In this document: positions 11,280 through 22,599 of the stretch, piece after piece
Layout of the letters: each line of letters starts with the position of its first letter
Position numbering within the stretch: the stretch's first letter is position 1
DNA from: Alnus glutinosa
Lineage: Eukaryota; Streptophyta; Magnoliopsida; Fagales; Betulaceae
DNA length: 64,000 nt
Assembly: GCF_958979055.1 (NCBI RefSeq)
Contig: NC_084893.1
Span: 29,480,987-29,544,986 of the forward strand
Reading direction: 5' to 3'
Made by a program: the position numbers and the translations under genes
Notes under the pieces: model-generated
Seen by the model: the letters and a program-made list of their open reading frames with translations, nothing else
Database searches by the model: none
Told to the model about the DNA's origin: nothing

Positions 11280-11640
11280 TTGTATTAAATAGTAACATTA
11301 TATTATTTTACGAGTTACTATGGAGTAACCTATTTATGAGTGCACGTTACTTTTCCAAATGACAGTAACAGCCATCTGCAGGTTACTGTTTAATAAATGT
11401 AATAACACGGTATTGTATTCCGCATTACTGTTTCAGTAACGTGTAAATTGCACGTTACTGAAACATTTTGAGACCTGTGCCGCGCGGGCTACTTCCGTGC
11501 TGAATTTGGGAACAAATTCCATTCTCCCCCTCTCCCTGGTCTCCCTCACTTTGCTCTCCCTCTCCCTCAATAACGGTCGTCTCTCACACTCCCTCTCAGT
11601 CTCTCTGCTCAGTCTCCCCCTATGTAGGTAACACGTATTG
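11280..11640. repeat. AACGTG hairpins and pyrimidine-rich stretch
   Basis: Contains a perfect 15-bp inverted repeat (tgtttcagtaacgtg at 11429-11443 with its complement at 11451-11465). It is followed at 11515-11625 by a CT-rich stretch (ctccctctccctc) that looks like a plant 5' leader. No coding sequence follows. Confidence 0.5.
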
Positions 11641-12130
11641 AATATTGTTCATATTGTTGATTTTGTTAATATTGAATATTTTATAATATTGTTGATATTA
11701 GATATTGTTGATATTGAATATTGGATATTGGATATTGTTGATATTGTTAATATTGTTGCATTGGATATTTGATATTGGATATTGTTAATATTGTTGATAT
11801 TGGATAATATTGATATTGTTGATATTGGATATTAAATATTGAATATTCTAAAAAAAGAGTTATATTCATATAATCTATTGAGGCAAATTATTGTGGATAT
11901 TGAGATAATATAATGTGGATATTGGAATAATATTAAAATTTATATGTCAAACTTTAAACCCTAATCAGAATTTTTAACTTAATTTTTTAAAAGCTTATAT
12001 TGATATTGAGACAATATTACAATTTATTTGACAATCTACCCTAATCAGATATTTTAACCTAATTAATTAGAGGCCAATATTTATATTGATAATTTGATAT
12101 TATGATTAATTACAACATGATGAAACCTCC
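11641..12130. repeat. Degenerate ATATTG-word repeat and AT-rich sequence
   Basis: From 11641 to about 11850 the words gatattgttgatattgga and gaatattg repeat imperfectly. After that the sequence is AT-rich and unassigned to 12130. Confidence 0.6.
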
Positions 12131-12154
12131 ACAGAATGTCTTGATCCACAAGAA

Positions 12155-12886
12155 CCCCTCACGGAGAGGGGAGAACATGAAGAAACCGAATGTCTTGATC
12201 CATCACATGTTAAGGTCTCTTGAAATCTTCAAGACCTAGTCATGTTGGAAGCTGAGTCAAGGAATCCCATTATGAAGAAAGCATTCCTAATTTCCCGTCA
12301 AACATCTGTTGATGGAGTGCATCATTGGCAGACACGGCTCCGAAGGCAGACTACTGTTTCTGGAGACACATCTACATGAGGTAATTTCTTGTGTTTATCC
12401 ACGTTCAAACCGTATGTTTCTCTTGCTCTCTCTTTTTTTTTTCTTTACAACAAAAGAAAGGCTTAGGTAGTGGAACTGATAAACATCGAGAATGAGGGAA
12501 AGTGAGCCGGCCCCACCAACCACTGGTATAAGAACACTAGCAATTGGACTAGTACAATCTGTCCAAAAACAAAAGGAGACAATGGTGGGCAAGTAAGCAA
12601 AAAAGAAAAAAAAAATAGCGAGAGACATACTATTTGAACGTGGATAAACACGAGAAATTTCCTGCTGTAGATGTATCTCCAAAAGCAGTAGTCTGCCTCC
12701 GGAACCGTGTCTGCCAGTAATGCACTCCAACAATAGATGTTTGATGGGAAATTAGGAATGCTTTCTTCATAATGGGATTCCTTGACTCAGCTTCCAGCAC
12801 GACTAGGTCTTGAAGATTCCAAGAGACCTTAACATGTGATGGATCAAGACATTCAGTTTCTTCATGTTCTCCCTTCTCCGTGAGGG
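12155..12886. repeat. Large imperfect inverted repeat (hairpin ~0.73 kb)
   Basis: The left arm 12155-12434 is the near-complement of the right arm 12616-12886, with a spacer of about 180 bp. Landmarks are ccatcacatgttaaggtctc on the left and gagaccttaacatgtgatgg on the right. Small mismatches and indels are spread along the arms. No protein is recognised in either arm. If transcribed it would form a long hairpin RNA. Confidence 0.85.
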
Positions 12887-13475
12887 GTGCGTTGTGTATT
12901 TTGCAGTTTACCCTAGCACTTGACAGATATTCTACACCTCGTTTGAATGTTAGATCGTCTACTTGCAGCGGTTCAGATAATAATTAATTACTTTTATGTT
13001 ATATCCTTATTATTTTTTAATATTGATGACGTTTCTTTATATTCCACATGTTACTCCTTAAATGTTAGTTTTAATATGATATTATTGTATTTTTGTTTGC
13101 TGAGTTTGTTTGTTATATCATTTATATGTAATATGAAGCATGTTGTTGTGCATCCGTTAGTAGCTGTTTTATCATTGTGTATTGCGTGTATTCTTTATGT
13201 ATAATTGTTCATATATATGTGAAAACACATGAAAACACAAACATTGGTTATATTATTTTCAAGGGTTGTAATTTTTGACGATTCATTCTCAATGTATATT
13301 GTTGTGCTTGTTCTTTAAAATTAAATGTAAAATGTTGTGATTGTTGACGAATGGATGGATGGAAACATACAATTTGTTGTAATTTTAGGAGGATGGATGT
13401 AAATGATCAACCGCTAAAAAAATATTTGGGAGAGCAAAAATCTGTAATTTTTTTTTTTTTTTTAATATATCTATT
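12887..13475. other. AT-rich intergenic sequence
   Basis: A short open frame at 12947-13204 is hydrophobic by composition only and has no gene context. I see no supported feature. Confidence 0.4.
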
Positions 13476-13479
13476 TAAC

Positions 13480-13975
13480 CTGAAAATTAGTTGTGCGTTA
13501 CAACATTTCCTAACCTAATAATATTCACGTTACAAACCATAGTCACGTGAGGATGAGTTCTGTTTTACAACATACACTAACCTAACAATCTTCACGTTAT
13601 AAATTACAGTAACGTGATAATTAATTCTGCGCTACAATATTCACTAACCTAAAAATATTCACGTTGCAATTATTCAGTAACCTGAAAGTTAATTCTGCGT
13701 TACAACACTTTAGTAACCTGTTTTTTGCATTTTACAACAACTCAGTAACGTGCAGTTTCACATAATTCGATCTCAGTAACTTGAGACATTTGTTGCATTA
13801 CTGGACAGTAACGCGATGTTATATTTTCACGTTACAATACACATTTTAGCAACCTAAGGGATACTGACATTGGCTTTGCGTTACTGGGGCCACGTTACTG
13901 AGTTCCACTAACATAAAAAACGCATTTTCACGTTACTGACCGCAGGTTAGTATTCACAATTTTTTTTTGTAGTAC
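13480..13975. repeat. CACGTTAC subterminal-type repeats with CACTA-like end
   Basis: About a dozen copies of cacgttac, agtaacgtg and near variants lie in both orientations. The block ends in ttttttttgtagta at about 13960-13972, similar to the CACTA terminus (ttttttgtagtg) but with a changed last base. It ends exactly where homology among the HIPP 3' flanks begins (atgccttgaaagtg). The matching left end was not found, so this may be a truncated element. Confidence 0.5.
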
Positions 13976-13984
13976 TGTATGCCT

Positions 13985-14550
13985 TGAAAGTGATTAATTA
14001 ATTTGTTCAGGTACGTTAATCATTAATATATAAGCCGATACCAGCTGTAAAGCCCATTGCTGAATCCAATGGCATTCCAAGTCCGTCGGACCATTGTTTA
14101 GGTGTATTAATTCTAACTGAATTGGGAGAACTCTAACCTCTTTGTATTATGGCCTAATAAATTTTTAACATGATATGTATAAATTGGACTTGAAATTAAC
14201 GGATTAAGGTTAATAGATTTAATCCGTTTAATTAATTAAATTGGTCGAATTAAGATTATCTTATATAGTCTTATACAAAAGTCTCGACATGCAAACACAA
14301 ATTATAATCCCGATAAGCTTGTAGCCTTGTAGGTGGCTATAATTAGCTAGATATCAAAGTCTTTAAACACTAATAGTGAGGACGATGAAGTAGAATCTAA
14401 AACAGTCGCTTATTTTATATTTCAGCCATTAATGGCCAAAAGACCAATCTAAAAACAGGAAGAATTACCTAATTAACACACTCTAAGCAACATGCATATA
14501 TAGTGCGCCAAACTTAACAGAAACAAAGGTTTGGGGGCCGGCCGGGGCGA
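13985..14550. other. Duplicated 3' flank of HIPP copy 2
   Basis: This is the reverse complement of the sequence after copy 1 (782-1350), with small indels. It contains no gene. Confidence 0.7.
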
Positions 14551-15155
14551 TTACATGATTGAGCAGTTATTTGGATACGGATCGTAGACGGCTTCATAGT
14601 AATTGGGAAATGGTGCTTGATATATTTGATAATACGCTGGTGACTCTGAAAAGTTGGAAACACTTTGTGAAGAGATAATTATAACTTCCGGATTTTCTTC
14701 CACTTTTTCCTTCACTTCTTCGACGCTCAATAGGGTGGCAGGGCAAAGCTTCTTCCTTAGCGAGCTGGTCAAGTTAGCCGGGTCAACACCTTCGCCACCC
14801 ACCACCAACTGATCTCTATCTGACCCTTCTACTGCCACGGAGCTCACACCTGTAGAATATATATAAACATTATTATATTATAATTAAGCACTAGCTACCT
14901 CGAATGTACTCTACTTCTTAATTAAAACCCGAACAAATTAAGTATTCATGATCAGTTTGATGCAAGCTAACTAACCGTCTGCTGTCGCGGCAATCTTCAT
15001 GGCCTTGGTTCTGCATTTTTCACTGCTCAGTTGTACCTTGATAACTATTTTTTGCTGCACCATAACATAAAAAGACACTTATATAGGTCAAGTTTCAGAA
15101 TTTACTTTTACTGCGTTCTTGGTGCATGCATGTAATAGGCCAGATTTACCTTCAT
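14551..15155 (-). CDS. HMA-domain isoprenylated plant protein-like (HIPP/sHMA), copy 2
   Basis: Spliced on the minus strand, with exons 15155-15150, 15054-14976 and 14849-14551, giving 127 residues. Intron positions and phases equal those of copy 1. Exon 2 lacks the extra Gln codon of copy 1. The HMA fold is kept but the metal motif is LSSEKC, with Ser in place of the first Cys. The linker has YYQIYQAPFPNYYEAVYDPY and the end is CSIM, a CaaX box of farnesyl type. The gene is inverted relative to copy 1, tail to tail, with about 1.3 kb of shared sequence on each side. No stop or frameshift is seen, so it looks intact. As for copy 1, effector-target or decoy roles are known for the family, and none is shown here. 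Confidence 0.88.
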
Positions 15156-15251
15156 GGTTTAGAGGATCGGAAGCAAGCGGCTTTCGTGAGAGAACTCTGA
15201 TCAAAATTAGCTTAATCTGTGTGTATGGAGGAGAAATAAATTGAAGGTCCA

Positions 15252-15262
15252 TTTATATATAG
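15252..15262 (-). promoter_or_regulatory. TATA box of HIPP-like copy 2
   Basis: On the minus strand it reads ctatatataaa, in the same context as copies 1 and 4, about 100 bp upstream of the start codon. Confidence 0.6.
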
Positions 15263-15353
15263 GCGTGCGTGTGAATTGGGATGAGAGGAGGATGATTCCT
15301 GCCTGGGCTCCAGAGACTACATATATTTTACGCGGACCTCAAAAGTATGTTTA

Positions 15354-15406
15354 TTGACTGACTTGACTCTGAGGATCCATATTGGTGCGCGCTCGTGGCT
15401 CACGTG
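15354..15406 (-). promoter_or_regulatory. W-box pair and G-box upstream of copy 2
   Basis: TTGAC occurs at 15354-15358 and TTGACT at 15363-15368, with CACGTG at 15401-15406. The same order (G-box, then a W-box pair, then the gene) is kept upstream of copy 4. W-boxes bind WRKY factors and G-boxes bind bZIP or bHLH factors. Activity here is inferred from motif and conservation only. Confidence 0.45.
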
Positions 15407-15536
15407 TAGTGCTTTTAAAAAGGACTACTTTAGATGAATGGTTAGATCGTAGGATTTGGAAAGTAGGATTTAGGTAAGGATGCCTGTTCCAGATATTTAC
15501 TTAATTGTACAAAGGTTATTGACGACACTATCTAGT

Positions 15537-15537
<1 letters not shown>

Positions 15538-15575
<38 letters not shown>
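15538..15575. repeat. Poly-T tract
   Basis: About 38 T in a row. Confidence 0.9.
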
Positions 15576-15579
<4 letters not shown>

Positions 15580-16305
15580 ACAAATAGTGATTTAACTTAA
15601 AACAATAAATTTAGATAAATGAAGAAAAATTATAACTTAAAATAATAAATTAGGGCTAGCTGGTCCAATAATAAACACAAAAAAAAAATAGAGATTAGGA
15701 GGGAATTCATCAAATGAATTACCCGACGTTATTGATTCTTGACACGATGCCAATAACTGATGCTACTAGTAAAGATAGTTAAACAAAGATACCAAATAAA
15801 TGGCCTCCAAAATGGTGGATAATACTAGAAAAAACTCCAGCAAGATAGGAGCTTCAAATTAAAGAGGCGTAAGCAGAAGGGGAAAGGAGGGAGAGAGAAG
15901 AAAGAGGTGAGGAGAGAGAGGGAAAGACAGCTTCCCTGAAGCTCTCATCCCATGACTTCTGGATCTGAGGCTTTTCATAAAAGAGTTTTTTAAAAAAGCA
16001 CATTAATTAGGAAAACGTAAGGGTATCCATATTGATAATAATAATATTAATGATATATACATAAATAAGTAGAAACATATTCACTACAAACTCAGTTTTT
16101 GTAGTTCATACATAATGCTGGAGAAAAAGAGGTAGACTGGACAGTGGGAGGTGAGCAGGGACTACATATGAAAGCAGTTGAAATTCAATGGGGGCATTTT
16201 GCAGCTTACCCATCATCATTAATATCATGGATCAGCTATGCTCAATTGCTCATATCATATTTTGAGTTTAATCATTGATTTTATCAAGTATCTAAAGTAC
16301 CTTTT
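15576..16305. other. Intergenic, no gene seen
   Basis: AT-rich sequence with a purine-rich stretch at 15885-15925 (gaggagagagaggg). There is no open frame with support. Confidence 0.4.
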
Positions 16306-16487
16306 GAGTAATGTTACACATCATTCCCTTACCTTCCTTTTGTCCCCCCAAAATTGATGTGGCTCTTAAAATTACCATTGGATCAAAATCCAAGAGTGAT
16401 ATATAAAAAATTCAATGGTGATTTTAAGAATCACATCAATTTTGGGAGGATAAAAGGAGGACAAAGGGATGATGTGTAGCATTACTC
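16306..16487. mobile_element. MITE with ~70-bp terminal inverted repeats
   Basis: The left end gagtaatgttacacatcat pairs with the right end atgatgtgtagcattactc. Inner matches include caaaattgatgtg. It is 182 bp with no coding capacity. It stands immediately before a block duplicated at about 51325, where the paralogous sequence lacks it. Confidence 0.75.
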
Positions 16488-16491
16488 CCCA

Positions 16492-17605
16492 TTAGACACC
16501 AGTATTTCCCTCGCTAACAGAATTTGTAAACTTAAATAGTAGGGAAAACTCCAATTATAACTCCGGATCTTTCATCACTTTTGCAATTAAGTACTCAAAC
16601 TTTAAAAAGTGACAATTTAGGGTATCCATCTTTCAATTTAGAATTTTTCATTAAATTCTGTCAAAATTTCCAAAATACACTCTCTTTTTTTAAGAAAAAA
16701 AAATGGCAAGGATTTAGGTGTTGGTTAGAATTTAACGAAATTTGCAAAAAATACACATGCCTGAATCTTTGAAAATTTTTATAAATAAATAAAAAAATGG
16801 GTAGAAACCAGAAACATATATAGGCCCAAAAGATGCTAGGCCCATAGACCATGTTATGTCGAGTATGGCCCAGAAGGCTCTCAATGAAATGGGAATTATA
16901 TCCCATTCGAGTCCACGTACAAGGAACTCTAGGCAAAGGGTTAAATCCCTACAAAAATAAGTAGAATGATAATTTCGGATTCAGATCGGCCGGTTAGCTG
17001 CCCGTTGCATGTGAGAGGACATCTCATGTGCAATGGAAAGCTAGCTAGACCACTTGAACTTCAACTGTTCGGAGAAGAGTTCGGATACTTAGCTTGTTTG
17101 GCTCCGACGAGTAAATATTGTTCGAACAGAATGAAATTCAGAATGATCGAGTAGCTTTCAATGCAGCCTATTCCCGTCCGACAAATTGGAATACGAGATA
17201 ATAGGTAATGAGTTAAAAGATAAAAATAGAAATGTGATTAGCGATTTGACCAAAAAAAAAAAAATTCTAAAATAAATGGACTAATATAATAATTTTTCTT
17301 CAAATTTATTTAATTCAATCTGCTCTGGTACGGTGGTACTCAATTTTTTATTTTTTATTTTTCTCACAAATTAAATAGAGTGAATATCGAAGCACTTACG
17401 AACTTATATAATTTAAACTACAGATCTATAATATGTAACCAGGACATGTAAAATGTATATATAGTTATCATGATCTCTTAGTTTGCTTTTCTGAGATCTA
17501 AAATATCTAATATTTCTAGCTACTATATACATGTGGAACAATATTAGTTCCATTTACTTTTGAGCAAATTAATTTGTTTCTATTTGACTACTATTATTTA
17601 CACTT
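16492..17605. repeat. Segmental duplication block (paralogue of 51325-52497)
   Basis: About 1.1 kb is collinear with 51325-52497 and in part with 48990-49690. Landmarks are cagaatttgtaaacttaaat, gaaatgggaattatatccca and gatcggccggttagctgccc. Short open frames here (16581-16772 and 16966-17154) carry no domain and are not conserved as reading frames. The match ends where the gypsy LTR enters the 51-kb copy. Confidence 0.8.
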
Positions 17606-17730
17606 GATCAAATTAATCGATGTTAATTGGTATATATCAAGGAAAAATATCATTTAAAAAATATTAATCACGTACACAAACTATGGAAGAATTGGGCATA
17701 TATATCAAGGAAAGAGGTAGACACCAAGGA

Positions 17731-17733
17731 ATT

Positions 17734-17807
<74 letters not shown>
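17731..17807. repeat. (TA)n microsatellite
   Basis: About 38 TA units. Confidence 0.95.
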
Positions 17808-17808
<1 letters not shown>

Positions 17809-17879
17809 ATTGTCATTATATTGATCAATTTATTTTTGGTTTAATGTTTTTGTCCCTTTACGATCGGTTGGTTGTATTT

Positions 17880-18400
17880 TCTTTTCTTTTTTTAACGAAA
17901 CATATGAGTATTTCATTAATTAAAGATCACAAGCATAAAGTTTTTATATTACAAAACATAAAGCTCTACAAAATTATAGCTACATACTATAAAGTTACAT
18001 AGTCATCAATATAACAAAATTCTTACAATAAAATGTTATTTATGACTTTCATCTTCCTTTAATCCATGTACAAAAAAAGTTAAAGAGCAAATATGCTCCG
18101 AGCAGACTAGATCTAAGATAAGGGTAGCCAAATATCCTAGAAAAATTTATTTAAACCGGCCGTGAGAGATAACCCTACACACGGAACTATCCAGTCCATG
18201 AGAGATAACCTCTCACACCTGACTAACCTTCATTCCACAGATCGCCCATAAGGACAGATCTAAAAAGAATAAAACTTTTATTTAAAGCAAAAACACAACC
18301 AGCAAATAGCAGCAGTGGTCAGGGAGGAGATGAACGATACAACATAGTGGTAGATGGACGGATGCATAGCGGAGAGGTTAAAATTACTGATCTGATCGGA
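17880..18400. repeat. Dispersed repeat, copy A
   Basis: Matches 23960-24320. Shared landmarks are aaccggccgtgagagataac, cacctgactaacc and gatggacggatgcatag. The family is unknown. The T-rich start followed by atttcattaat could be the reverse-complemented poly-A end of a non-LTR element. No open frame is seen. Confidence 0.6.
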
Positions 18401-21370
18401 AAATACTTACAAACAAAAGAAAAAATTAGAATGGAAAAAATATGGTAAGAGCTGAGAGTAAAAAAAGAATGAATCTACGCCTGCTGACTCTTATCAGATT
18501 TGAGTGTTTTGTGAATATTTTGACAAGTCGGTTGTATTCAAGTGAAAAAAAATTGTTTAAAAAATCTCACATCAATAATATATGTCAATGAGTCGATGTG
18601 AAAATTAATATATGAAAACAGTGTGAGAGAGACAGCACATGGCATGGAGAAAAAGTCAAGGAAATTTTCAATTGTGCTTATACATATATATGCGTGGTTG
18701 TGTTCAAGTCAAAGTCATCAACCATTCAGTACTTTTTTCTTTAAGAATAATCAACTTGTGACATGCTTTGAATTAGTCTTTGTAAAACTTAATTAATTAA
18801 TACATCCAAGGAAATTAGGAATATATATATATATATATATATATAATTAATAGCCTTCCTTAGTGCACATGAACGAGTTTGACTATATATAGGCTAAGCT
18901 TAAGATTGGTGTGAGACATTAATTATTATTATTATTATTATATTTTTTTTGAGAAGTTGAGATTTCATTAATCAAATCATAATCTCTCGTTAAGCAAGAA
19001 GTACATGCATTCCGGACAATAGAGGACAGTCCTTCATCCATACATTGTCAAGAAATTAGAAAATGACTAATTTTGCCAAACAATGAACATTAATATTAGC
19101 CTCTCGTGTAACATGGTAGACAGAACAATGGTGCATCCTCTAGATCCAAATCCGTGTATAACAAGTGGAACGACATCTTAAATGATACGTTTGGTATAGA
19201 GAATAGACTTTTAGAATTAATAGAATAATTATTCCGATAATTGTTATTCTGTCGTTTAATTGGTTAGTTTTTTTATTTTTGGAAATAAATTGATATCTAA
19301 AAGACAAAATAGCACCGAAGGATTCTGAAATTTTTCCCCTAAGATTAATTGGCGTTTTTAAGATAAAAAAGAAAAAAAAGAAAAGAAAAAATATAAATAA
19401 ATAAATTAGATTACAATATCCACTTCCTAACGAAGAAACAACTTTTAGACATCAGTGATTATTTATGCGACTCACTTAATTAAAATATTTTCCGGAGCTT
19501 AGGGCCTTAGGCAACGATTAACAACTTAGCTAGGGTTGTTAATTTGTCGCTTTAAGAGTTGGTGAGGGTTCCTCGCCACTGTGACGTTCTTCTTTTTTCT
19601 AGCTAACACACGTACATCTTCAAAAAAAAAAAAAAAAAAAAAAAGAAGAAGGAGAAACTATGTTCCCACGTACGATAATTGATGGCGTTTTGTGAGAATC
19701 CGAACGCCAATTACGCTATCTAAATTCCCATTATTTTTAGTAATAAAATAATTCAGGAATATCTAAGAATTTTCTCAAGATCTTTGACATTAATCTTGAG
19801 AGAGACATGCAGCAAATTAATTATTATTATTATTATTTTTCTTTGGATCGATGAATAAAGAGACTGCAAATTACCGAAATGGCCGCCAGCAAGATAAACA
19901 CTTCCGGTACCAAACGTCCTACAATCCAAACCGACTGTCTTCCTCCTCTCTTCAATTATTATTTATTTAGAATTATTTTTAACTTTGAGATGAGTAGTTG
20001 AGAGGATATTTTTAACAATTAATGAAGGCTTTCACGTACGGGAAGACAGGAAGAGGTCCACTTTCCAGTTTCAAATATATATTCAAATTAAGGGAAACTA
20101 TTCTGACGCAACTTCATGCTTATGAAACAAGGCATATATAGACTAAAAAACTCCCACTCTTACCTCAGACTAAATTTGTCTTGGAATCCAACTACCATGA
20201 ATGGTTTTATTATTTGTTTTAAGATTAGTCGAGACAAAGCCAAAGACTCCAACTTAAAAAAGAAAAAGAAAAAAAGTCTTCTAATTAGACAAAACCAAGG
20301 ATACTTTTTCCATGAATAAAAAAGAAAGAAAGAAAGACTAAACAAAGCACTCAAACTAAAACCACATGTTATGTTCCTTGAACGCAAAGTGTTGTAATTA
20401 GTAAAAATAATGTGATTTAGCATATATATTGTTACATGATTGTATATAATTGAGATGGCATTGTAGGGATCGGATTTTGTAAATGAACGCGTCTACTATC
20501 TTCGATCTATTTGCATCTTTTTAATTTACTATTTGTACCACATGTTCTTTCGGTGGTTACAGATAGTAATAGATTTTCCTCATTCAATTAGAAAAGAAAA
20601 AGAAAAAAGAGGATTGCCATCGATCAATTTGCTTTGACATTGTCCAAGTTTATGGAAGTACGAGGACCAAAATAAATGGATTCATACATAAAACTGGTCC
20701 AATCACAAAACCTAATCTTATCCTGCATTAATTCTTGATACAAGATCAAGCTGAAATGTCTGGCTCTAGCTAGCTGTACATTAAATTTGTCTTCTTCTCT
20801 TTGTTTTTTTTTTTAATTAACCAATCACTTAAGGGGCTAGACAGTAAGATATTACAAGTGCTCTCTTATGCTCGGTTGAATCACTAGTTAGATGGATCGC
20901 CTAGTGTCGGACTCAGTTAAAAAACTAGTGATAGCTCGCTATTGAAACACTTGAGGCACCGAATCTGAATACTGATAAGTCATATGGAGGATGATTATGA
21001 CTTATGTAATACATGTAATATTATCTATATAATATAATACATCAATATGATTTTCTATTTTATTTACCTATTGCAAACCATATTAATTACTTGATGATGT
21101 GTATATATTATTCTCATATGTTTTTATAAGAATTAAGTTCACTGCGTATTGATATCTTTTACACATGACCATTCGGCTATATAAGTCGTAGACTTACATT
21201 ATATTTTTTTCACCTGTAAAAAAAAATCATGTTTTATAGTTGACCCATTTTCAGCTAATGGTGTGGAAGGACCCGAACCTGAGGTTGACATCCACAGAGC
21301 TCATGAAATTTTTGTCCCCTGAGATGGCGATCCTCAACCTGTATATTGTGGAGATAGACTACCCGACCCG
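18400..21370. other. Intergenic, repeats and microsatellites
   Basis: Contains short (TA)n at 18820-18843, (ATT)n at 18922-18940, a T-rich tract plus gagatttcattaatcaaat at 18940-18980, poly-A at 19621-19644, and (ATT)n at 19820-19838. Paired words cgtttggtatag (19188) and ggtaccaaacg (19906) might bound an old terminal-repeat element. Open frames near 20116 and 20160 have no support. Confidence 0.4.
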
Positions 21371-21586
21371 TTTTCACTACAAAAAAATTAGGAATTCTCG
21401 ACGGTTTCAAACCGTCCAGAATTTGAAAAAAAAAAACTGTTTGGAAAACGTTCCAGGCGGTTTGAAACCGTCCAGGACAATGGGTCGCTAATCCGGGTTA
21501 TGGACGGTTTAAGCCAAATCGTCTAGAATTAATAATATATATATATCTCCATGTCATCAATTTCTTTTTCTGTCTCGATTTTTCTA

Positions 21587-21625
<39 letters not shown>

Positions 21626-21654
21626 GATTTTTCTGTCCAGATAATGAAACGTCG

Positions 21655-21853
21655 ACGGCCAACGGAGAGGATGGTGTGTCCTTAGGGGTACCAAGTATGT
21701 TGACTAAATCGTTTAATCTAGGGTTTCCGAAGCCCGATGGGACCATTGATTTCTTGTCCATGGCTGTCGGATCGGTGGCTAGGGTTCGCCAAGTCGCCGA
21801 CCTCGCTCGTCATTACTCTCGCTGCTACTGGGAGCTCTCCAAGGCTCGGCTTA
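21655..21853 (+). pseudogene. COX10: Captured COX10-like fragment (protoheme IX farnesyltransferase)
   Basis: One frame reads SVARVRQVADLARHYSRCYW followed by ELSKARL, then ag|gtactg. Plant COX10, the mitochondrial haem O synthase, has HHYxRCYWELSKAKLS at the same place, just before its first membrane domain. The reading frame stops at a GT that would serve as a splice donor in phase with the expected next Ser codon, so an exon end and some intron seem to have been captured. The rest of the enzyme is absent. Identification is from remembered family motifs, without an alignment. Confidence 0.75.
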
Positions 21854-21891
21854 GGTACTGATTCCTCAAAGTTTTCCATTTTTTTGTTTCC

Positions 21892-22182
21892 TTAAGGCTC
21901 GACGACGGAGAGGACGGCGTTGCCGACCAGCGAAGCGAGGAAAGTGGAGTATTGACTGACAACCTTGCTGTTGAGGGAGGTGCTGGCAGACTTGATTAGA
22001 GAGTCACGATTGGAGAGCTCGATGGGGACGACCATGGTCGTGAGGACCTCGACGGCCTTGGTGGCTGCCTTGTGGAGGTGCCGTAGCCGGCGAAGGAGTC
22101 CTGGGACTTGGAGAGCTCGACGAGCATCTTTGCAGCCGGCTGGATCGAGGACCTCCGTCTTATTGTGCAAATGGACCTCCAT
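21892..22182 (-). pseudogene. CCT4: Captured CCT4-like fragment (chaperonin TCP-1 delta)
   Basis: Minus-strand translation gives SLIKSASTSLNSKVVSQYST, VVPIELSNRD and HKAATKAVEVLT. In a second frame it gives AAKMLVELSKSQDS. These match consecutive parts of the CCT delta subunit, one of the eight subunits of the cytosolic chaperonin. Frameshifts and a deletion separate the blocks, and GDGTT, the ATP-site motif, is lost. It cannot encode a working subunit. It lies antisense to the COX10 piece within the same CACTA element. Confidence 0.85.
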
Positions 22183-22599
22183 ATATATTCCATTTAATTA
22201 ATTTTGGCTGAGAAATTATTTTTGGCTGTCAAAAGAAATGGACGGTTGTGATTTTGGATGAGAAAAGAAATCTGATGGATGTGGTGAAATTTGGGGGTAT
22301 TATGTGAATTGATGACATGGCGTGGAGAAAAAAAAAATTAGACGATTTCAAAAGAAACCGTCTGAAACTGAAAGTTTATGGATGGTTTGGTAAAAACCGT
22401 CCATAAAATTACAGATGGTTTTTATAAAACCGTCTGGAAATTTACCAAACTGTCCATAATAAATTTTTTAGAGACGATTTTGAAAAAATCATCTGCAAAA
22501 TTTTTTTTCTAGATGGTTTTAAAAACTGTCTAGAAAAAAACCGTCCATAAATGTTTTTTTTTTTTTTTTTTGTAGTGTTTACTATTCCTAGCAGTGTTA

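Larger units (their letters stand above)
21375..22577. mobile_element. Pack-CACTA element carrying host gene fragments
   Basis: Starts cactacaaaaaaatt and ends ttttttttgtagtg, the CACTA terminal inverted repeat, with a 3-bp duplication ttt on each side (21372-21374 and 22578-22580). Subterminal repeats of gacggtttnaaaccgtc type are clustered at 21405-21530 and 22335-22555, as expected for transposase-binding sites. The element is 1.2 kb and has no transposase. The centre holds a COX10-like piece (plus strand) and a CCT4-like piece (minus strand). Confidence 0.88.

Noticed and set aside
12395..12733. 112-codon minus frame in the spacer of the large hairpin
   Set aside because: Spans arm and spacer, is hydrophobic by composition, and shows no sign of selection.
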